A DNA stretch of 64,000 nt from Prorocentrum cordatum. Its lineage: Eukaryota > Sar > Dinophyceae > Prorocentrales > Prorocentraceae. The stretch lies in NCBI GenBank assembly GCA_963575745.1, contig CAUYUJ010014348.1, forward strand, positions 164,001-228,000, given 5' to 3'. The notes beneath the pieces were generated by a model. The model had not been told where the DNA came from and did no database searches. It worked only from the letters and a program-made list of their open reading frames with translations. Below, piece after piece: positions 40,957 to 51,376 of the stretch. Position numbers and translations under genes: made by a program. Numbering within the stretch: position 1 is the stretch's first letter; the number at the start of each line of letters is the position of its first letter.

Positions 40957-41222
40957 AACGACTCACACCACGACGAGGGCCCCGAACGACTCACACCACG
41001 AGGAGCCCGAACGAGTCACACCAGGAGGAGGGGCCCGAACGACTCACACGACGACGAGGGGCCCGAACAACTCACACCACGAGAAGCCCGAACGACTCAC
41101 ACCAGGACGAAGAGCCCGAACGACTCACATCACGAAGAGCCCGAACGATTCACACCAGGAAGAAGGGCCCGAACGACTCACACCAGGACAAGAAACCCCA
41201 AACGACTCAAACCACGAGGAGC
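40957..41222. repeat. ~28-33-bp CGAACGACTCACACCA tandem array
   Basis: GCCCGAACGACTCACACCAC and variants with GACGAG or AGGAGG tails repeat about nine times. Confidence 0.85.
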
Positions 41223-41915
41223 GCTTTCTCTCCCTCCTCCTCCGCCTCGTCCTTCTCCCGCTCCCACCACAAGGAGGATGTACAAGGAGGCGGGAGGAAG
41301 GAGGAACAGGGGAGATATGCGGGGGCAGGCGGCAACACGCCTGAAAAACACGACTGTCGGCATGCTTCGCAAGAGTTGCTGTTTCGAGATGGGCTGGTGG
41401 GGATACGCGAAGCGTAAAGAATTAGCATCAGCATCATCATCAGCAGCACCATCAGAATTAGCATCAGCATCATCATCAGCATCGTCATCGTCAGCATCGT
41501 GAACATCATCATCACCAGCATCATCAACATCATCAGCATCATTACCATCATCACCGTCACCATCATCATCACCATCATAATCATCATCAACATCATCATC
41601 ACTAGCAGCACCATCAAAATCAACATTAACATCATCATCATCATCACCATCATCATCACCAGCACCATCACCATCATCACCAGCACCACCCTCCTCATCA
41701 TCATCATCATCATCATCACCATCACCATCATCATCATCACCATCACCATCACCACCATCACCATCACCATCACCTTCACCATCACCATCACCATCACCAT
41801 CACCATCGCCATCACTATCACCATCACCATTACCAGCACCAGCACCAGCACCAGCAGCAACAGGAGCACCAGCACCAGCAGCAGCAGCATCACCATCAGC
41901 ATCCTCGGCCACTCT
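41223..41915. repeat. ATC/ACC/AGC triplet array, ~490 bp (41,425-41,915)
   Basis: Pure ATC parts grade into CACCATCACCATCACC hexanucleotides (about 41,735-41,830) and then CACCAGCAC/CAGCAG units, showing stepwise variant spread. Confidence 0.95.
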
Positions 41916-42114
41916 CGCTGGCCGCGCCCCGCCGCATCGCCTGCCGACTCGGCCCGGTGCGGGGCCATCGGCCTCTGCTCCTCTCCGCGGCGGGGGCCTC
42001 GCCCCGCCCAGGCCCTCCCTGGGCTCCGCCCCTCCCGTCCCGGCCCGCTCTTTGGCGGCACGGAGGCGCGGTCCGGTGCGCGGGAGGGGTGCGCCCGTCC
42101 CGGCCCGTGTCCAA
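41916..42114. other. GC-rich spacer, no gene
   Basis: GGGCCTCGCCCCGCCCAGGC-like sequence; no domain recognised. Confidence 0.4.
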
Positions 42115-42500
42115 TCCGCCTCCTCCGCCTCCGCCTCCTCCTCCTCCTCCTCCTCCTCCTCCTCCTCCTCCTCCTCCTCCTCCTATCCTTCGGCGTCCTT
42201 CGGCGTTAAGAGAGAGTCACCTCCTTCCTCCTCCTCCTACTCCTCCTCCTCTCCTCCTCCTCCTCCTCCTCCTCCCCTCCTCCCCACTCCCTCTCCCCCG
42301 TCCTCCTTCTCACCCTCCTCCTCTTCCTCCTCCTCCAGCTCCTGCCTGCCTGCTCCTGCTCCTGCTCCTGCTCCTCCTCCTCCTCCTCCTCCTCCTCCTC
42401 CTCCTCCTCCTCCTCCTCCTCCTCCTCCCCCTCCTCGTTTCCTCCTCGTTTCCTCCTCGTCTCCATATCCTTCTCCTCCCCCTCCACCGCCTACCCCACC
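42115..42500. repeat. (CCT)n microsatellites
   Basis: Two main tracts (42,118-42,190 and 42,225-42,430) separated by TTCGGCGTCCTTCGGCG, with a GCTCCTGCTCCT subtract at about 42,350. Confidence 0.95.
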
Positions 42501-43334
42501 CCCTGCTCCTCTCCACCGTGCCCGGTAGCCAGCGCCTCCCCTGCAAGTTAATCTTCCTGGGCAGCTCGGTCTCGAGCACGGACGCGCGAACTGCGCGAGC
42601 GGGTTGGGGAGTGTAATTTGCCAAGTCGGCGCAACAAATTCGCCGGCCCAACGGGCCAAAGGCGTGCTAAGATCTCCGGTAACTGCTAAATAATACTTCT
42701 ACTTCGCGCGCGCGGGGCGGCCCCTGGGAGTCCCCGGGCGAAAAATACCCCGGGCGATCCCCGGCAGGGTCGGATCAGAGATGGTTTTCCTCCTGGGCGC
42801 CGCCCCCGTGGCCCTCCAGAGAGCCCCAAGAAGGGCCACGAGGCCGCCAAAAGCCCTCCAAGATGGTTCAAGAGTGCTCCGAGATGCCACACGATCGTTC
42901 CAAGACGCCCAAGATGGCCCCCAGACGCGCCAAGAGGCCTCCAAGAGCACTCCCCAGAGGGCCCCAAGAGGCAAAATTCATTACTTTTCCTTAGGTTTTG
43001 GGCAGATTTTGGCGTGTCCATCTTTTCGGCTTCCCGACGGCCCAAAGACGGCCCAAGAGGCCCCCAAAATCGCCCCAAGAGGGCCCAAGAAGCTCCCAAG
43101 AAGGCCCCAAGATGGCCCAAGAAGGCCCCAAGACGGCCCCAGAGGCATCCAAGACGGCCCAAGAGGGGCCCAAGAGGGCCGCAAGCGATGCCCCAAAGGG
43201 GGAACACAAAACAAAACTTCGAGCCCTCGGCCTTAAGAAGCCCCCAGGAGGCCCCTGAGAGGCCCCAAAAGCCCCCAAGAGGCCCTCAGGAGGCCCCCGA
43301 GCGACGCTGAAGAGGCCCCCCAGCGGCCCCAAGA
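42501..43334. repeat. CCAAGACGGCC-type array with J core at 42,968-43,042
   Basis: From about 42,800 the sequence is built of CCAAGANGGCC units. The core reads GAGGCAAAATTCATTAC, CCTTAGGTTTTGGGCAGATT, TTGGCGTGTCCATCTTTTCG then GCTTCCCGACGGCCC. 42,501-42,800 holds nothing recognised. Confidence 0.75.
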
Positions 43335-43515
43335 GGCTCAGTCATGCGAAATGGGCCGGCGGAATGAGCGAAGCGATTCAATAAACGAAAATGATCTCGC
43401 CGTCCCTCGTCCGGGAGTTTGCGGTGGCATCGACGGGTTGCAAGTGGCATCGTACGCGAAGTCAGCTGCGCTTTGGTGGGCCCTGGAGCTTTGAGCTCAC
43501 ACAGGAACTGCGCTA

Positions 43516-43824
43516 ATGCAAAGCCCTATAGATGTGGAGTTGAGGTCCCTAGCGGAGGCCGGATTCAAGACTGGGCTCGTCCAAAACAGGCTGGCTCTAA
43601 TCAATTCGTCGGCTGCCCGAGAAGAACGTGAGAAGCATAGCCTCCCGCGTAAGGTGCTGCCAGTAAGCCATGGCGTGAGAGGAGGCGTGAGAGGAAGCTT
43701 CTCGAGAAATCTTCGAGGTACCTTAAGAAAGCTAGGAGGGTCCTGGGTCTGTCTCCACTGCCAAAGCGGACCTGCGAAGTGCTCGGTCCTGCATTGGTTG
43801 CGCCAGGGGAATTGCATTGCCTGA
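43516..43824 (+). CDS. Possible small Cys-containing protein
   Basis: A 102-codon frame from an ATG (MQSPIDVELRSLAEAGFKTG) with a balanced composition, ending WVCLHCQSGPAKCSV ... GNCIA. The C-x2-C-x7-C ... C spacing could bind zinc. The overlapping minus-strand frame is longer but less protein-like. No leader or splice evidence and no family recognised. Confidence 0.25.
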   Translation: MQSPIDVELRSLAEAGFKTGLVQNRLALINSSAAREEREKHSLPRKVLPVSHGVRGGVRGSFSRNLRGTLRKLGGSWVCLHCQSGPAKCSVLHWLRQGNCIA

Positions 43825-44195
43825 GGGGCAGTACCACTGGGTAGGGTTTCAAGGTAGGCCAGTCCAGCCCCTCCCGTTTTGATCTTCAGGGGAAGGTTGA
43901 ACGCTTCTAATAAGGCTGCGATGGTGTACAGCGCGGGCGCGGCCGCAAGAAACCCTCGCAAGAAACCCAACCCTGAAAACCCGCGCGCGAGGTACACCCG
44001 AAGGGAAACCCAAAGCACCCTGAACGCAGCAGGCCTTTCAACGGGTACGGGAAGTCACCGCGCAGCGCGAGGAGCCAAGAAACCCAGGATACCCGGACGA
44101 AGCGCAGATGGTTTCTTGATGCGCGCCCCCACTCTATGACCAGATGTTCGGTTGGACGCGCGGGCGCTCAGGCCCTGAGTTGGAGGCCTGGACAT
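43825..44195. other. No gene recognised
   Basis: Several AAGAAACCC(A/T) words near 43,945-44,085 form a loose repeat; similar words occur near 15,725-15,745. Confidence 0.35.
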
Positions 44196-44371
44196 GATCA
44201 CCAACACCAACACAGGGGGTTTGCCTCCACATGGGGAAGAGGATCCTGGATTTCGGTGTCGGTGGTACTATTTCGGTCGCCTTGGAAGCCATAAGATTAC
44301 CACCATCACCGAGATCGGGATCCTCTCTTCCCTCGGTGGAGGCACACCGCCGACATCGGTGTTGGTGTCAA
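44196..44371. mobile_element. Foldback element, ~63-bp arms
   Basis: ACCAACACCAACACAGGGGG, TTTGCCTCCAC, GGAAGAGGATCCTGGATTTC and GGTG are inverted at 44,304-44,371 (CACCGAGATCGGGATCCTCT ... GTGGAGGCACACC ... CGGTGTTGGTGTCAAC). About 45 bp separate the arms. Confidence 0.75.
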
Positions 44372-45477
44372 CCTTTAGGCCTGCGACTGAGACCTCCGCT
44401 GGAGGGTGCGGCGCGTCAGCCGCGACTCCACGGTCGGCCTGCCTGCTCGACGCAGAACGCCTGCGCGACGCAAGCTTCGCCAACCGAGGTGCCGCGACGG
44501 GGACACCTGGATGCAACCACCCGGCTGGGACGGAACGTTCCCTCGCGGAACCGAAGTGATAAGCCAGTTGGGCGGGGGGGACGGGCGACACGCCGCCCGA
44601 CCTGCCAGCGCGGCACCCAGGCGGCAGCAGGCTCGCCGACGAGGTGCCATGCTTGGGGCGGGCGGCACCCCGTCCCCTCGGGCAGCGAGGCCCTGGCCAG
44701 CGTTCGGAAGTGGGGGGGTCTCGCTCCCCTGCACGTGGGCCGCGGGGGCGGGAGAGGGCGACGAGGCGACGAGGAGGTCCGAGAGGAGGAGGAGGAGGAG
44801 GAGGAGGAGCAGGAGGAGGAGGAGGAGCAGGAGGAGCAGAAAAGCCTGTGTGGCGTGATGGGACCCCAAACCAACACACCAACGACCTTATGCCTTCTTC
44901 GCTTGTTCATATATCTGTCAGATGTGCAGCCTGGTGTACGAACTGTCTCCTAATCGTCTCCCTCCCCCTGTTCCTGGCTATGGTGCTTGTGGCGGGTTCG
45001 CCTGGTGACCAAAGCCATCGAGCCGACCCAAAGCCAAGAGGAGGGGTGGGAAGAAGTCCTGCTCCCCTGCATGCGAAGCACCTAACATCGAGGGAGGGAC
45101 GAAGGAACGACGCCCTCCTCCTCCTCCTCCTCCTCCGCTTCCTCTTCCACCTCCTCCTCTTCCTCCTCCTCCTGTTCCTCCTCCTCCTCCTCTTCCTCCC
45201 ATCCTGCTCGTCCCTGCTCCCCCTCCCCTCGCCTCTCTTCCTCCATCCTCCTCCCTCCCCCCTCCCCCGCCCCCGCCCCCATCTCTTCCTCCTCGGTGCG
45301 GGCCCGCACCCGGCCGCGGGCCCTCCTGGATCTCTGCGCTGCTGAGGTAGGCCTCCTGCCTCCGGCGGGGCGGCGCTCGCTGCTCCGCCTCTCCCGTGGT
45401 CATCCTGCTCATCGTCCCCAGCATCGCCACCATAATCATAACAAGTGCGCCCCCTTTTATGTTCCTCCCCCTCCTCG
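44372..45477. repeat. No gene; GGA tract 44,780-44,835 and CCT tract 45,112-45,290
   Basis: The two triplet tracts are of opposite strand sense. The sequence between them (44,840-45,110) has no recognised gene. Confidence 0.6.
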
Positions 45478-45499
45478 CCATCATCATCATCATCATCAG

Positions 45500-45594
<95 letters not shown>

Positions 45595-45631
45595 GCATCA
45601 GCATCAGCATCAGCATCAGCATCAGCATCAG

Positions 45632-45678
<47 letters not shown>

Positions 45679-45690
45679 CGGCCACCATCA
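45478..45690. repeat. (ATC)n microsatellite with AGCATC segment
   Basis: About 210 bp of ATC; 45,592-45,635 is the hexamer variant CAGCAT repeated about seven times, embedded in otherwise pure ATC. Confidence 0.97.
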
Positions 45691-46218
45691 CCATTACAGC
45701 ATGGTCCTATCCCTCTTTCTCTGGGGGGGGGGAGAAGGGACGAGGGGGACACGACAGAGGGAGCGGAGGGAAGGGCCACCTTCTCCTTCTGCTGCTCCCC
45801 CCCTGCTCCCCCTGCTCTCCCCTGCTCTACCCATCGTCACCCTCCTCACCCGCCGCCAAACCCTCACCCTCGCCATCCTCCTCGTGCTCTCCCTCCTGAT
45901 CCTCCTGCCCCCGCTCCGCCTCCCCCCAGATTCCGCTCATCCTCCTGCTCCTTCGTCCCCCCCCCCGCCCTCCGCAGTCTCGTCCCTCCCACTCATCGGC
46001 CGTCTTCCTCCACCTCCTCGTCCTCCTCCTACTCCCCAGCGCTACGCGTAGAGCTCGCCGCTCGCTGTCGGGTACTGCTGTTCGGCACATGGTCAGCGAC
46101 GGCTCGCAACACCCTTTGTTTGGGGAAGAAGTCCAAAAATGTTGAGTCGAAGTATGACTAAACCAATGTAAGAAACGTCGAGGAGAGACGAGACACGGAG
46201 AGCCACGGGCCGAGGACA
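45691..46218. other. CT-rich, no gene recognised
   Basis: CCCTCCTCACC-like sequence with composition-driven frames. Confidence 0.4.
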
Positions 46219-47098
46219 TTAGCTCTCCTCCAGCACTGTGAACGTCACGAGCGCATGCATGTGTGGCGAGAAAAGCAACATTTTGCTGCGCCCATGCAAT
46301 GCACATACGCGCGTACAGATCTTCCCTTTGCACGTCGCCGCCATGGGCAACTTCCCGAGCGACGGGACGCGTCTGCTCAGATTGCAATCGCCCGTGTGTC
46401 GACCGCGTTTGCGCAAAAGCCGTGCTCGCCTGTTTCAAGGCCAGGTTGCGGCGAACAGCGCAGGAGACTACAACCCTCCTCGACATCAAACGCAAGTTTT
46501 TCTACAACCCCCTCGCCCCCGAATTTACATGTTGAAGGGCGCGCGCGGAGCGGCCCGCGGGGGGCAACACGAATTGCAGTCGCCAGTTTCGGCGTGAACA
46601 TTGGAAATTTTGGGGCCTGGGGGCGCCGCCACGTGGCTGAAAACACTTGCGTTTGATCCCGACGGGGGGATGCAGCGCGCTCCCGGGCGACACCCGAACG
46701 CTTCGGGGAGCTGCCAGGGCTCCCTGGCGCGCTCCCCGGCGCTGGCGAGCGTCCGCAGGTGCTCCCGAAACGCACTCAGACGCTCCCACGTGTCTCCAGA
46801 TCGGCACCTGCGGCTCAAAACCTGCACCAGGAGTTCAACCTCTACCGGATGCCCAGCGCCGGCCCACTTCAGACCACTTCTTCTTGATGCCAGGGCAGCC
46901 CAGCCCCTGCCCGCCCTGCTTGTCGCAGCCCGCGGCGCAGTCACCCCCCACCACAGGCGCTGTCTTCGGCGCCCGCCGATGCGGTTCGGCCCCTCGGCGC
47001 CGCCGCTGGCGCGCGCCTTTCCAGCGCGCGTTTGCGTGCGTTGTAAGTCACGGCGCATCGGGTTCACTTGATTGAACGCCACTCCTCCTGCCTCCAAA
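46219..47098 (-). CDS. Possible decayed or split minus-strand coding region, unknown
   Basis: Two minus frames look partly protein-like: 46,880-46,530 (VEVELLVQVLSRRCRSGDTW, ERLSAFREHLRTLASAGERA) and 46,416-46,219 (GDCNLSRRVPSLGKLPMAAT ... HALVTFTVLEES then stop). They are in different frames and would need a splice or frameshift. No family recognised; I list it as a weak candidate only. Confidence 0.2.
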
Positions 47099-48020
47099 TC
47101 CGCCAACCTTTTCGGCGTGCGTGAAGGTCTTGTTCGTTCGAGTCGTCGTCTCCGTCATTCGCGCCATCAAAAGCGAAATTGAACAACGTCGTATTTGACT
47201 CGAAGGGAAGCCTCTTCCCTTTGATTCCTTCCCCGCCGGGAGGGGGGGGGGCCCGGGTCAGATAAGACTCCTAGAAAAGCCCCAAAACGGGCCAAGAGGG
47301 CCCCAAAACGGGCCAGAGTGCCCCAAGACGGCCCCAAGACGGCCCAAGAGGGCCCCGAATCGCCGAACGATCTGTCCAAGACGCCTTGACGGCCAGTTGA
47401 CGGCCCACGAGCCCTGCACGACGATCCAAGAGGCCTCCAGGAGCACTCCCAAGAGCGCCCCCAAAGGAAAAAACATTGATTTCCCATTGGTTGTTGATGC
47501 ATTTCGGCGTTCTCGCCTCTTCCGCTTCCCGACGCTCCAAGACGGCCCAAGAGGCCCCCCAGGTCGCTCCAAGACGGTCCACCAAGGCTCCAGGAGGGAC
47601 CCAAAACGGCCCAAGACGGCCCGAGGACGGCACAAGACGCCTCCAAGACGGCCCAAGAAGACCCTAAGACGGCTCCAAGAGGGTGCCCAGACGAGGAACC
47701 TGAACTGACATTTAGAGCCCTCGGCCCCGAGAGGCTCCCAGGAGGAACCAAGAGGCCCCCAAAAGACGCCCCCAAGAGGCCCCAAAGAGGCCCCAAGAGG
47801 CCCCCAAGAGGCCCCAAGGAAGCCCCGAGAGGCCCCCAAGAGGCTCCCAAGAGGCCCCCAAGAGGCCCCCGAGAGCGCTTCGAAGAGACCCCAAGAAGCA
47901 TCGATGAGGACTCTGACCCACGTCAGCGACGTTGTCGACGTTGTCGTCGCCGTCGCCGCCGTTGTCGTCGTCCCCCTTCAGGGTCGGCGGCGCCGGCCGT
48001 AAGGCCTTCGCAATATGCAT
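47099..48020 (+). mobile_element. Element I, copy 2 (~0.92 kb)
   Basis: Left end TCCGCCAACCTTTTCGGCGT and GCGTGAAGG, TCGAGTCGTCGTCTCCGTC, AGCGAAATTGAACAACGTCG, GACTCGAAGGGAAGCCTCTT and CCCTTTGATTCCTTCCCCGC. Right end TTCAGGGTCGGCGGCGCCGG, CCGTAAGGCCTTCGCAATAT. The interior (47,280-47,890) is a CCAAGACGGCC/CCAAGAGGCC array with a J core at 47,463-47,540, and a GTC tract at 47,935-47,970. Confidence 0.7.
47463..47540 (+). repeat. J core inside element I
   Basis: GGAAAAAACATTGATTTCCC, GTTGATGCATTTCGGCGTTC and CGCTTCCCGACGCTCCAAGA follow the J order. Confidence 0.65.
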
Positions 48021-48500
48021 CGGGCGCCTCTTCCCTTGGGCCGATGCGCCCTCCCCCCCTCGCCCCTTGTCCTTTCTTCCTTTTCTTGACCCACCTGCAC
48101 ACACATGCACACACATGTACGCACACCTGCACGCACACATGCACGCACACACGCACACACACACACACACGCACACACACACACACACACACACGCACAC
48201 ACACACACACACACACACACGCGCACACACGCACACACACACACGCACACACGCACACACGCACACACGCACACCCACACACACACACACACCACGCACA
48301 CACACAGGCACACACACGCGCACACACACATGCACACACGCACACGCACACGCACACACAGACACAGCGACACACACACACACACAAACACACACACAGA
48401 CACACACATGCACACGCCTGCACGCACGCATGCACACACATACAAACATGCGCATTAATTCACACACAGGCAGACACACGCGCACGCACTCACGCGCAAA
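48021..48500. repeat. (AC)n/(ACACGC)n microsatellite, ~400 bp (48,097-48,500)
   Basis: CACACA with frequent GC inserts giving CGCACACACG units. It follows a C/T-rich lead-in. Confidence 0.95.
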
Positions 48501-49079
48501 CAGACCCGCATGTGTTCAAAAGCACGTGAACAAGTCGAATTGGAAAAACAAGTCTACTGGGAAACTCGCCACAATTGAATATCATACGCCACCGTGCCCT
48601 TGGCATGACGTGGAGTGCCCCAAGGCTCAGAGCTGTGCTGCTGCGGCCAGAGATCTAGATTCTTGAGGGCCCAGGCACCCGGCCCCCCTGGGCGCCCTCG
48701 GGCGGGGTCGGGCTGTACTGGGGTGTTTCGCGTGGGCCTCCAAGACGGTGGGCATGTCCGAAATGGCCCGGAACAGACCACAGAATTCGTCAGAGGCGCC
48801 AGAGACGGTCAACGAGTGCCCCGAGACGGCCCCAGCACTCTTCCAGGCTGGCCACGATGCCCTTCAGATGGCCCAAGACGCCTCCAAGACGCCTCCAAGA
48901 AGCCTCCGAGCGCAATCCCCGGAAGGCCCCAACAGGAACAAAGCACCGATCGTCCTGCGGCGTTTGGCAGATCTTGGCGTTCGCACCCGTTCGGCTCCCC
49001 GACGCAACAAAACCAGAAAAGGCTCCCGAGCTCGCCCCCGGACGGCCCAAGAGTCGGCTACATGCAGGAGTGACCCTGG
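48501..49079. repeat. CCAAGACGCC-type array with J core at 48,925-49,010
   Basis: The core is diverged: CAACAGGAACAAAGC, CGTTTGGCAGATCTTGGCGT and CGTTCGGCTCCCCGACGC. 48,501-48,740 has no recognised gene. Confidence 0.6.
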
Positions 49080-49228
49080 GTAAGAGTGACCTTTGGTGCG
49101 CGACTTTTCGGGGGCCGCGGGGGGACCAAACCTGGGCGCGCAAGCAGCTGCTACTGCCTCGCTTTTAGCCATCTGGGGACCCATCTGTGCCCGCACCAAA
49201 GGTCACTCCGGCGAAAGGTCACTCTTAC
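49080..49228. mobile_element. MITE-like element B, copy 2 (intact ends)
   Basis: The left TIR GTAAGAGTGACCTTTGGTGC is inverted on the right, where GCACCAAAGGTCACT and AAAGGTCACTCTTAC form a doubled end. It is about 149 bp without coding capacity. See 3,407-3,546. Confidence 0.8.
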
Positions 49229-49468
49229 GTCCAGTCGAAGACGGCCCAAGAGGCCTCCGCGGGGGCCCCAAACCGGCCCCACGAGGGCCCCAACGCAGCC
49301 CCAAGACGGGCCCCAAAAAACCGCCAGGGAGGCCCCCCAAAGAGGAGGCCGCGACACGGGCGACCCGAGAGCTGACACGTCGAGCTCTCGGGCCCGAGGA
49401 GGCCCCCAGCAGGCCCCCAGGAGGCCCCCAGGAGGCCGCCAAGAGTGAAGGGGCCCCAAAGGGCCCCC
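49229..49468. repeat. CCCAAGAGG-type low-complexity array
   Basis: GGCCCAAGAGGCCTCC / AGGCCCCCAGGAGGCCC units, ending AAAGGGCCC directly before the repeat A half. Confidence 0.7.
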
Positions 49469-49500
49469 AGGACACACAAAAAAATACACACACAAATCAT
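49469..49500 (+). repeat. Repeat A, left fragment interrupted by element G
   Basis: CCAGGACACACAAAAAAATA and CACACACAAATCATAT correspond to the first ~32 bases of repeat A. The rest of A resumes at about 51,257. Confidence 0.7.
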
Positions 49501-49564
49501 ATTGAGGGGGCCGGGCGGTCATTCACTGTCCCTGGGTGCGTGGCTGAAGTGGGATTCCGCGGTG

Positions 49565-49830
<266 letters not shown>

Positions 49831-50119
49831 CGTCCCACCCGCAACCCGCCCCGCGACCCACCCGCGACCCACCCCGCGACCCACCCCGCGACCCAACCCG
49901 CGACCCACCCCGCGACCCACCCGCGACCCACCCGCGACCCACCCGCGACCCACCCCGCGACCCACCCCACGACCCACCCCGCGACTCACCCGCGACCCAC
50001 CCGCGACCCACCCGCGACCCACCCCGCAACCCACCCGCGACCCACCCGCGACCCACCCCCGACCCACCCGCGACCCACCCGCGACCCCCCGCGACCTACC
50101 TTCGACCCACCTTCGACCC

Positions 50120-50550
50120 AAGCCACGTTCAAGGTAAAACCACCTTTTCGGCGTCTGCGGCGTTTTTTTTTTTTTTTTTTTTTTTTTTTTTCTTTTTTTT
50201 TTTTTTTCCTTGCATTCCTTCCAGGTGGAGAGCCCGCGACCCACCCCGCGACCAACTAGCGACCCAAACCACGTTCAGCGTACGAACCACATTTTCCGGC
50301 GCCTGCGGCGGGCATCATATGCATTCGTTTCAGGTGGATCGCCCGCGGCCCACCCGCGACCACGTTCAGGGTACAAACCAAACTTTTCGGCGCCTGCGGC
50401 GGGCATCTTTTGCATTCGTTCCCGGTGGAGAACCCGCGGCCCACCCGCGACCCAAACCACGTTCAGTGTACAGACATGTTTTTCGGCGCCTGCGGCGGGC
50501 TGCTTGTGCATTCCTTCCAGGTGGAGGTGGAGAGCCCGCGACCCCAATCA
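50120..50550. repeat. 90-150-bp tandem repeat, four units, with poly-T
   Basis: Units start CACGTTCA at 50,123, 50,270, 50,361 and 50,458 and share TTTTCGGCGCCTGCGGCGGG, TTGCATTCGTTCCAGGTGGA and GCCCGCGGCCCACCCGCGAC. The first unit carries a ~45-bp T-tract (50,166-50,210) where the others have GGGCATC. Confidence 0.85.
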
Positions 50551-50829
50551 CGCTGCTGAACAAACCAATGCCGCACAAGCGCGGCGGCGGATGTCTGCAT
50601 GCCGTCTGAGCCCGCAACGACCTCTTCAAACCCCGCACATCCACACCAGCCCGTCCAGCAACTTTGCCCTGGCAATTTCGCTTGATCAAAGAAGCCGGGG
50701 AGCACGAAGTGGAAAAAAGGATTGCGTTGCCGTTATCTTGGGAAAGGAGGGGGAGGCAGGAATAGTAAACAGGGGACGAGGAGGACGCGGAAGAAGAGAG
50801 GATGTAAGGATAATGTGGAGAAAGAGGAG

Positions 50830-51160
50830 GAAGAGCAGGAGGGGGAGGAGGGGGAGGAGGGGGAGGAGTTGGAGGAGGAGGACGAGGAGGGGGAGGAGGG
50901 GGAGGAGGAGGATGATGATGATGATGGACGACAATGGGAGGACGAGGTGGAGGCCGGTGAGGGGGAGGTCGACACTGGGAGGACGATGATGGAAGGACTA
51001 GGGGGGGAGAGGGAGGACGAGGAAGAAGAGGAGGACGAGGTGGAGGAGGATGACGATGACGATGAGGACTAGGACGAGGACGAGGAAGAGGAGACGGAGG
51101 AGGAGGAGGAGGAGGGGGAGGAGGAGGAGGAAGAGGAGGAGGAGAACGCCATCGACAGGG
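50830..51160. repeat. GGA/GAC-rich tract
   Basis: GAGGAGGAGGGGGAGG-type sequence with GATGATGATG and GACGATGACGATG insertions, over 300 bp, purine-rich on the plus strand. Confidence 0.9.
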
Positions 51161-51256
51161 AAGGTGGGGGCCACGAGGTCCGCCGGCTCGACGACGCCCG
51201 CGTCGCTCGCGCCCGCCCCCTCACTCTTATCCGCAATTGCGGGGTGCTACGTAAAA

Positions 51257-51376
51257 GTTACTCCATATTTTCCAATATTTTCTGGGTTTCTGTCTTCCCC
51301 CACACTTCTCATGTTTCCCATTTCTTCTGGGGAATCGAGGATTAAGTGTGTCTGTGTGTTTGTTCTTCTCCTGGAA
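51257..51376 (+). repeat. Repeat A, right part
   Basis: TTACTCCATATTTTCCAATA, TTTTCTGGGTTTCTGTCTTC, TTCTGGGGAATCGAGGATTA, GTGTGTCTGTGTGTTTGTTC and CTCCTGG complete the repeat A begun at 49,469. Confidence 0.8.

Noticed and set aside
48097-48500. His/Thr-rich protein
   Set aside because: It is an AC-dinucleotide microsatellite.
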